A stretch of 55,244 nt of DNA from contig JAEYWU010000047.1 in assembly GCA_023428785.1 (NCBI GenBank), positions 1 through 55,244 of the forward strand, in the 5' to 3' direction. Shown here piece after piece: positions 50,208 through 55,244 of the stretch. The notes under the pieces are model-generated. The model was given only the letters and a program-made list of their open reading frames with translations, was not told the origin of the DNA and searched no databases. Source of the DNA: Pseudomonadota bacterium. GTDB taxonomy: Bacteria; Pseudomonadota; Alphaproteobacteria; Caulobacterales; Caulobacteraceae. How positions within the stretch are numbered: the stretch's first letter is position 1; each line of letters opens with the position of its first letter. Position numbers and translations under genes: made by a program.

Positions 50208-50831
50208 CTATCCTCCGGTCGCCGGCGACCAGCCGCCGGCCGCGATCAGGGCCGCGCCGGCCTCGATGACGCCCATCAGGCTGTAGGCGATGATCAGCAC
50301 CAGGGCCCCGGCCGCCACCCTCTTCCACGGGGCGAAGGCCGCCACGGCCCCGAACAGGTTGAAGATCGCCACCCCGATCCAGAGCCGGGCCGACATCAGC
50401 GCGGCGAATCCGGCGTCCAGCGACGCCAGCCCCCAGAACAGGCCGGCCACGATCAGGTTGGCCGCCAGGATGCAGCCCAGAACCAGCTTTCGTTGGGCCC
50501 AGAAGTGCTCATCCAGGTCGATCTGCGCCTCCACGCCCTCGGCCGTGACCCTCGGAAAGGTCACGCTGGCGGCTATGTAGAAGGTCGCGGCGATGATCAG
50601 GCCGACGATCAGGAGCGCCGGGTTGAATGGGGCGCCCCGGAAAATCACCCAGGCCTGGGTCCAGAAGGTCGCCACGTCCAGCGCCACGAAGACCGCCAGC
50701 ATCGGCGTCAGCCGGCCGAACCGGACCCGATGCCGCTCATGCAGCACCCGCGCGAACCCGCCGACCAGCTCGGCCACGCACAGCCCCAGCAGCAGGCCGT
50801 AGAAGGAAAAGAAGAACTCGAAGGCGGTCAT
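50208..50831 (-). CDS. Tandem membrane-protein paralogue 2
   Basis: A 207-aa membrane protein, closest to paralogue 1: start MTAFEFFFSFYGLLLGLCVAE, then TPMLAVFVALDVATFWTQAW, AASVTFP and LDEHFWAQRKLVLGCILAANL. About six membrane segments. The LDxHFW motif in a soluble loop after segment three is the best candidate functional site. The ATG overlaps the stop of paralogue 3 (ATGA). Confidence 0.78.
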   Translation of the reverse strand: MTAFEFFFSFYGLLLGLCVAELVGGFARVLHERHRVRFGRLTPMLAVFVALDVATFWTQAWVIFRGAPFNPALLIVGLIIAATFYIAASVTFPRVTAEGVEAQIDLDEHFWAQRKLVLGCILAANLIVAGLFWGLASLDAGFAALMSARLWIGVAIFNLFGAVAAFAPWKRVAAGALVLIIAYSLMGVIEAGAALIAAGGWSPATGG

Positions 50832-51397
50832 TGGAACACCAGATAGGCGGCGGTCATGTAGATCAGGCAGGCGATCAGAACCCCGGCCACCACCTTGCGG
50901 CTGCGGGCCCAGCCCGCCACGATGAGCAGGGCGTAGTAGATCCCGTTCAGGCCGCTCCAGATCGCCAGTTCGGCCGCGCCCAGCTGGTGGAGGGACACGA
51001 CCTCCTGGATCAGGGCTGGCCCAAAGGTGGTCAGGTTGGACGCGACTACGCAGAAGACCACCGCCTTGCGATGATCCATGATGTGGGCGTCCAGACTCTC
51101 GGCCTGACCCTCCTTGGGAAAGACCTGGGTGGCCGCGAAATAATAGAGCAGGGCCGCGATCGCCGCGATGAACGCCACCTCGAAGGTGACGGTCGGAACG
51201 TCCCGGTGCCCCCAGGCGCTCAGCCAGTAGGTGAGCAGGTCCAGCAGCAGCACCGCCCCGAACAGCGGCCCGACCAGCCCCAGCGAGCGCCGTCTCCGCT
51301 CATCCCAGGCCCGCGAGAACCCCGCTGCGATCTCCGCCACCGCCAGCCCGAGCAACAGCCCGTAGAAGCCGAACATGAAATCGAAGGAGTCGGTCAT
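50828..51397 (-). CDS. Tandem membrane-protein paralogue 3
   Basis: A 189-aa membrane protein, the most diverged of the three: start MTDSFDFMFGFYGLLLGLAVAE, then LDLLTYWLSAW, AATQVFP and LDAHIMDHRKAVVFCVVASNL, where Ile-Met replaces Phe-Trp in the loop motif. The ATG at 51397 aligns with the other two starts and has GAGGAA upstream; a GTG six codons earlier is less likely. First gene of the three-gene operon, 128 bp downstream of the serine hydrolase gene. Confidence 0.78.
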   Translation of the reverse strand: MTDSFDFMFGFYGLLLGLAVAEIAAGFSRAWDERRRRSLGLVGPLFGAVLLLDLLTYWLSAWGHRDVPTVTFEVAFIAAIAALLYYFAATQVFPKEGQAESLDAHIMDHRKAVVFCVVASNLTTFGPALIQEVVSLHQLGAAELAIWSGLNGIYYALLIVAGWARSRKVVAGVLIACLIYMTAAYLVFQ

Positions 51398-51525
51398 TTC
51401 CTCGAGCGGGATCACGGGTGCAGCACCCTCGGGCCCGGGATTTCGCGCGAATCAAACACTGTCGCCCCCCAATCCAGCGCTGCACGAGCCTACGGCCAGA
51501 ACCTGTCGGCGTCACCGTCGCCCGG

Positions 51526-52884
51526 CTATTCGGACGCCGGCAGAAGCTCCAGCGCTCGCAGCAGCGGCGGAACGACTGCATTCAGCCGATAGCGCGCTCC
51601 CCCGGTGGTCCAGCCGAGACGAACCACGACGACGTCCAGCGACGGGATGATCATCACCGTCTGGCCGTTGTGGCCGCTGGCGTAGAAGGTATCCCCGGGC
51701 AGTTCGGGGAAGCTGCGCGTGGTGCGTCTGCCGTCCATCCAGCCGTTGAGCCAGAACTGGGTGCCGTAGTCCTCGTCGGCCGCCGCCGGGGCAGGCTCGC
51801 GCACATAGTCAGCCCAGGTCCCGGAGATCAGCCGCTGGCCGCTGATCTCGCCGCCCTGGGCGTAGAGCAGACCGAACCGGGCCCAGTCGCGCGCCGTCGC
51901 ATAGACATAGGAGCTGCCGACCGGCGTGCCGGCCACGTCCTGTTCCATCACCGCGCCGGTCATGCCCGCGGGCCCGAAAAGGCGCTCGTGCGCGAAGGCC
52001 TGGGTCGCCTCCGGTCCGCCAAGGGTCTCGACCAGGATGCGCGACAGGATCAGGGTCGTGCCCGACGAATAGGACCAGACCTCGCCCGGCCCATGCTCCA
52101 GCGGCCGCGACGCCGCATAGGCCGCCATGTCCGGCTGGGCGAAGAGCATGATCGTGCTGTCGTCGGCCCCGGCGTAGGTCTCGCTGAAGGCGAGCCCGCT
52201 GGACATGTGCAGCAGCTGTTCCAGGGTGATGGCCCTGCGCGGATCGCCCTCGCCCCAGCCCGGCATCTCGAAGGTGTCGTCCAGGCTCAGCCGGCCGTCG
52301 TCGACCAGCATGCCGATTAGGGTGGCGACCACGCTCTTGCTCATCGACCAGCCCAGAAGCGGCGTCTCGGCCGAAAAGCCCGGCGCATAGCGCTCGGCGA
52401 TGATCTGCCCGTCGTGCAGCACAATGAAGGCCCGGGTGTCGACACCGGGCGTGGCCGGAAAGGCCGCGTCGAGCGCTTCTGCCAGGGCCGCTGCATCGCC
52501 GCGCTCAGCCATGACCCAGTCAGTGGCCACGCCTTCGCTTCTGGGATCAGCCTGGGCCGCCGGAGCCGAGCCATCGATCGACAGGGTGCAGCCCAACCCG
52601 TCGCGATAGTAGGCGGTGCGGGTGATCCCACCGCGCGCGGCCTGGACCGAACGCGCCTCGCCGTTCACCGCATAGTCGACACCGCCGCCCAGCGGACCCA
52701 GAAGGGTCTCCGCGTCCCCGGTCGCGGCCTCCAGCGTCCGTCCCGAAACGAAGACACCCGAGCATCCCAGCTTGGCGCCCACGCCGGTGACCAGAAAGTC
52801 GATCTGCTCAGCCGTCTGGGCCGCCGCCGGGACCGCGAACGCCAGCATCGCCGCCGCCGCCAGTCCGCCTGCCAGTCTTCGCAT
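51526..52884 (-). CDS. Secreted serine hydrolase, beta-lactamase-related
   Basis: A 452-aa protein with Sec signal MRRLAGGLAAAAMLAFAVPAAAQ. The SxxK motif is in LLGWSMSKSVVATLIGMLVDDG. The Tyr motif is YSS in GEVWSYSSGTTLILSRIL, and HNG lies in FYASGHNGQTVMIIPSLDVVVVRLG. These are the three active-site motifs of class C beta-lactamase/DD-peptidase-like enzymes (the 6-aminohexanoate-dimer hydrolase-like branch is likely). Substrate unknown. Distinct from the cytoplasmic homologue at 12452. Confidence 0.87.
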   Translation of the reverse strand: MRRLAGGLAAAAMLAFAVPAAAQTAEQIDFLVTGVGAKLGCSGVFVSGRTLEAATGDAETLLGPLGGGVDYAVNGEARSVQAARGGITRTAYYRDGLGCTLSIDGSAPAAQADPRSEGVATDWVMAERGDAAALAEALDAAFPATPGVDTRAFIVLHDGQIIAERYAPGFSAETPLLGWSMSKSVVATLIGMLVDDGRLSLDDTFEMPGWGEGDPRRAITLEQLLHMSSGLAFSETYAGADDSTIMLFAQPDMAAYAASRPLEHGPGEVWSYSSGTTLILSRILVETLGGPEATQAFAHERLFGPAGMTGAVMEQDVAGTPVGSSYVYATARDWARFGLLYAQGGEISGQRLISGTWADYVREPAPAAADEDYGTQFWLNGWMDGRRTTRSFPELPGDTFYASGHNGQTVMIIPSLDVVVVRLGWTTGGARYRLNAVVPPLLRALELLPASE

Positions 52885-52905
52885 TCCGTCTTCCCCCGAT
52901 CGCCC

Positions 52906-54435
52906 CTATTTCCAGATGGGCTTGCCGTCTCCTGGAAGGTTCAGCCTATCCCACATCTGCGACACCCGCTCGACGACGTCATCGTCCATGCGGATCTCTT
53001 CGCCCCACTCGCGCTTGGTCTCCGGCTCCCACTTGTCGGTGGCGTCCAGGCCGATCTTGGAGCCCAGGCCGCTCTCGGGCGAAGCGAAGTCGAGATAGTC
53101 GATGGGGGTGTTCTCGATGACGGTGATGTCTCTGGCTGGGTCCATCTTGGTGGAGATAGCCCACATCACGTCCTTCCAGTCGCGGGCGTTCACGTCGTGG
53201 TCCACGACGATGATCCACTTTGTGTACATGAACTGCCGAAGGTAGCTCCAGCAGCCCATCATCACGCGTTTGGCGTGGCCCGGATAGGCTTTCTTCATCG
53301 ACACCACGGCGATCCGGTAGCTGCAGCCCTCGGGCGGCAGCCAGAAGTCGACGATCTCGGGGAACTGCTGCTGAAGGAGCGGAATGAAGACCTCGTTCAG
53401 CGCCTCGCCCAGCACGCTCGGCTCGTCCGGCGGCCGGCCGGTGAAGGTCGTCAGATAGATCGGCTTCTTGCGCTTGGTGATGGCGGTCACCTCGAAGACC
53501 GGGAAGGTCTCGACCGAGTTGTAATAGCCGGTGTGGTCACCGTAGGGGCCTTCAGGCGCGTGCTCGTCGAGCAGGACATGGCCCTCCAGCACGATCTCGG
53601 CTTGGGCGGGGACCATCAGGGGTACGGTCTTGCAGGCGACCAGCTCGGCCTTTGCCCCGCGCAGCAGGCCGGCGAACTGATATTCCGACAGGGTGTCCGG
53701 CACCGGCGTCACGGCCGCGAGGATCGTGCCCGGGTCCGCGCCGAGCACAACGGCGGCCGGCAGGGGCTCGCGCTTGCCCGCCTTCTTGTGCCTGGCATAG
53801 TGCTGGGCCCCGCCTCGATGGGCCAGCCAGCGCATGATGGCCCTGTCCTTGCCCAGCACCTGCATCCGGTAGATGCCGAGGTTGAAGTCGTCCTCGCGCG
53901 CCTCCGAAGGCCCCTTGGTCACGACCAGGCCCCAGGTGATCAGCGGCGCCGGCTCGCCGGGCCAGCATCCCTGGATCGGCAGGCTGGTCAGGTCGATCTG
54001 GTCGCCCTTGAGCACGACCTCCTGGACCGGCGCGGACTTCTGGACCTTGGGCCGCATGGTCATGGCCGTCTGGACCATGGGCAGCATTTCCATGGCCTGG
54101 CCCATATCCCGAGGCGGGGTCGGGCTCCTGAGGTCCGCCAGGATGTGACCGACCTCGCGCATCTGCGCGGCCGTGGTCCGGGCCTTTTTGCCGAGCGTGA
54201 CACCCATGGCCACTCGCTTCACCGTCCCGAACAGATTTGCGAGGCACGGGATCGGGCTGATCGAGCCGTCCGGCATGACGGGCTTTTCGAAGATCACCGC
54301 CGGGCCGCCGTTCCTCAGCAGCCGGGTCTGGATCTCGGTCATCTCCAGATGGGTGGAGACGGGCTCGGACACGCGGACGAGTTCGCCCTCGGCTTCGAGC
54401 TGTTCGATGAAGTCGCGCAGGGACTTGTAGGCCAT
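52906..54435 (-). CDS. ubiD: UbiD-family decarboxylase (3-octaprenyl-4-hydroxybenzoate carboxy-lyase)
   Basis: A prenylated-FMN-dependent decarboxylase acting in ubiquinone synthesis. The 509-aa protein starts YKSLRDFIEQLEAEGELVRVSEPV and has DDFNLGIYRMQVLGKD, RGGAQHYARH, LLDEHAPEGPYGDHTGYY (prFMN/active-site region), TGRPPDEPSVLGEALNEVF and YTKWIIVVDHDVNARDWKDVMWAIS. Length and C-terminus match UbiD. ATG at 54435. UbiX, which makes the cofactor, is not in the window. Confidence 0.95.
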   Translation of the reverse strand: MAYKSLRDFIEQLEAEGELVRVSEPVSTHLEMTEIQTRLLRNGGPAVIFEKPVMPDGSISPIPCLANLFGTVKRVAMGVTLGKKARTTAAQMREVGHILADLRSPTPPRDMGQAMEMLPMVQTAMTMRPKVQKSAPVQEVVLKGDQIDLTSLPIQGCWPGEPAPLITWGLVVTKGPSEAREDDFNLGIYRMQVLGKDRAIMRWLAHRGGAQHYARHKKAGKREPLPAAVVLGADPGTILAAVTPVPDTLSEYQFAGLLRGAKAELVACKTVPLMVPAQAEIVLEGHVLLDEHAPEGPYGDHTGYYNSVETFPVFEVTAITKRKKPIYLTTFTGRPPDEPSVLGEALNEVFIPLLQQQFPEIVDFWLPPEGCSYRIAVVSMKKAYPGHAKRVMMGCWSYLRQFMYTKWIIVVDHDVNARDWKDVMWAISTKMDPARDITVIENTPIDYLDFASPESGLGSKIGLDATDKWEPETKREWGEEIRMDDDVVERVSQMWDRLNLPGDGKPIWK

Positions 54436-54443
54436 GGTTCCGC

Positions 54444-55244
54444 CTAGACGGGCGGAGGCGTTCTGTCACGCCCGGCGAGCCAGTCGTGGATTTCGTCCCA
54501 GAGCGGTTCCATGCCGCGCCGGAAGGCGCCCTCGTGACCGATGCGCGGGACGCCGTAGTCGGCCCCGCTGCGCAGGACGACCTCGGCGGGGGCGTTGGGA
54601 TAGACCTTCAGCAGTTCGGGGGCGGTGCGCGGATTGGCGATCGGGTCGTCGGTGAAGATCCACGACCGGATCGGCGAGGTCACGGCCTCGAAGGCGTGGG
54701 GGCGAAGACGCTCATGCAGCTCCTCGCGGAAATATTCCCGCTTGAGGCACCAGCGCTTCCAGGTTTCGAAAACGCCTCGCGGAAGGTCCGTTCCGGCCCA
54801 CAGGCCGCCGCCCTTCACGTAGCCGTGGCGGGCCAGGCTGAGGGGGCCGAAGCCGTGCCAGAAGAAGAGCTCGAGCGGATTGTAGGACCGGTGATGCAGG
54901 CCCCAGTAGCCGACGCCGACCGAGACGAAGGCATTGCGGCTGATCCGGTCCTGATTGGGCATGAAGCCGAGGAAGTGGCCGCCGACGCTATGGCCGACGT
55001 GGCTGACGGGAAGGCCGGGGGCGGACTCGATGAGGGCGTTCAGGGCGGCGGGCATGTCGAGCCGACCCCAGTCCGGATAGTCCATCTCAAGGGCCGCGAG
55101 GTCGTCGGGCCGAGAACCGGCGATGCCGCGATAGTCATAGGTCAGGACCGCGGCGCCCTTGCCGGCCAGATGGCGGGCGAAGCGTTCGTAGAAGCCCTTG
55201 GGAAAGCCGGTGCCCGAGGAGACGAGTACCGCGTGGGTCGGGTG
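54444..55244 (-). CDS. Alpha/beta hydrolase, truncated at window edge
   Basis: A 266-residue C-terminal portion; the start lies beyond the window. The visible N-terminal part has VLVSSGTGFPKGFYERFARHLAGKGAAVLTYDYRGIAGSR, an oxyanion region and a DYRG turn. The nucleophile elbow is GHSVGGH. The acid/His part is near DPIANPRTAPELL and RIGHEGAF. The family resembles serine aminopeptidase S33-like or YdcF-type hydrolases; substrate unknown. The stop is 8 bp upstream of ubiD, so they are probably co-transcribed. Confidence 0.85.
   Translation of the reverse strand, partial: HPTHAVLVSSGTGFPKGFYERFARHLAGKGAAVLTYDYRGIAGSRPDDLAALEMDYPDWGRLDMPAALNALIESAPGLPVSHVGHSVGGHFLGFMPNQDRISRNAFVSVGVGYWGLHHRSYNPLELFFWHGFGPLSLARHGYVKGGGLWAGTDLPRGVFETWKRWCLKREYFREELHERLRPHAFEAVTSPIRSWIFTDDPIANPRTAPELLKVYPNAPAEVVLRSGADYGVPRIGHEGAFRRGMEPLWDEIHDWLAGRDRTPPPV

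Noticed and set aside
1..55244. CRISPR arrays, tRNA/rRNA genes, insertion sequences, prophage
   Set aside because: No regularly spaced repeats, transposase or integrase motifs, or cloverleaf-like sequences were noticed on either strand.

Overview
The window looks like GC-rich chromosomal DNA of a Caulobacterales alphaproteobacterium, most likely Brevundimonas or a close relative. This rests on gene content and order: mnmE-mnmG-rsmG-parA-parB with parS; holA-lptE-leuS; ppsR-maf-aroE-coaE-dnaQ beside hemE-hemH-hemJ-rho; and an NtrZ-like protein. No phage, insertion sequence, CRISPR array, tRNA or rRNA was seen. Nearly all of the window is core chromosome, and it appears to contain the replication-origin region.

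Layout. (1) 1-5.8 kb: tail of a DUF6489-like gene, then a rightward cluster for tRNA wobble-uridine modification (mnmE, mnmG), 16S rRNA methylation (rsmG) and chromosome partition (parA, parB). Two perfect parS sites lie between mnmE and mnmG. (2) 5.9-10.5 kb: a leftward operon with a DUF3576 lipoprotein, leuS, lptE and holA. (3) 10.8-19.8 kb: mixed genes including an NtrZ-like protein, an unknown 373-aa protein, a serine hydrolase, rarD-asd, zapE, an AI-2E-family exporter and a HerA-like ATPase. (4) 19.8-25.9 kb: timA-mltA, secB, and the compact leftward operon ppsR-maf-aroE-coaE-dnaQ. (5) 25.87-26.29 kb: a 426-bp gene-free region between ppsR and hemE, the location of the C. crescentus origin (Cori). 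It has a phased TTAA array containing a perfect CtrA box, a near-perfect DnaA box and four GANTC sites. (6) 26.3-31.1 kb: rightward hemE-hemH-hemJ, rho and dapB. (7) 31.1-38.4 kb: a small membrane protein, dut, two envelope proteins, ahcY with a 20-bp palindromic operator and an intrinsic terminator, an M61-like peptidase, mutM, a DUF1697 gene and a membrane protein. (8) 38.4-46.5 kb: the lipid A/Kdo block msbA-DUF374-waaA-lpxK, an HCX5R phosphatase, and the operon pmbA-cysQ-like-DUF4170-small ORF. (9) 46.5-55.2 kb: a lipoprotein, an M14 peptidase with a MAPEG protein, three tandem paralogous membrane proteins, a second serine hydrolase, ubiD and a truncated alpha/beta hydrolase.

How it works together. 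The core is replication and segregation: a probable origin, ParA/ParB with parS, two Pol III subunits (delta, epsilon) and DnaA/CtrA/CcrM-type sites. Housekeeping operons for heme, lipid A, cofactors and translation surround it. Genes next to the putative origin run away from it on both sides. The mnmE-parB cluster is an exception: it runs toward the origin and its parS sites lie about 24.6 kb away.

Limits. All calls come from reading the sequence by eye; family names are recalled, not searched. Many starts are inferred, and several appear to use TTG or GTG.
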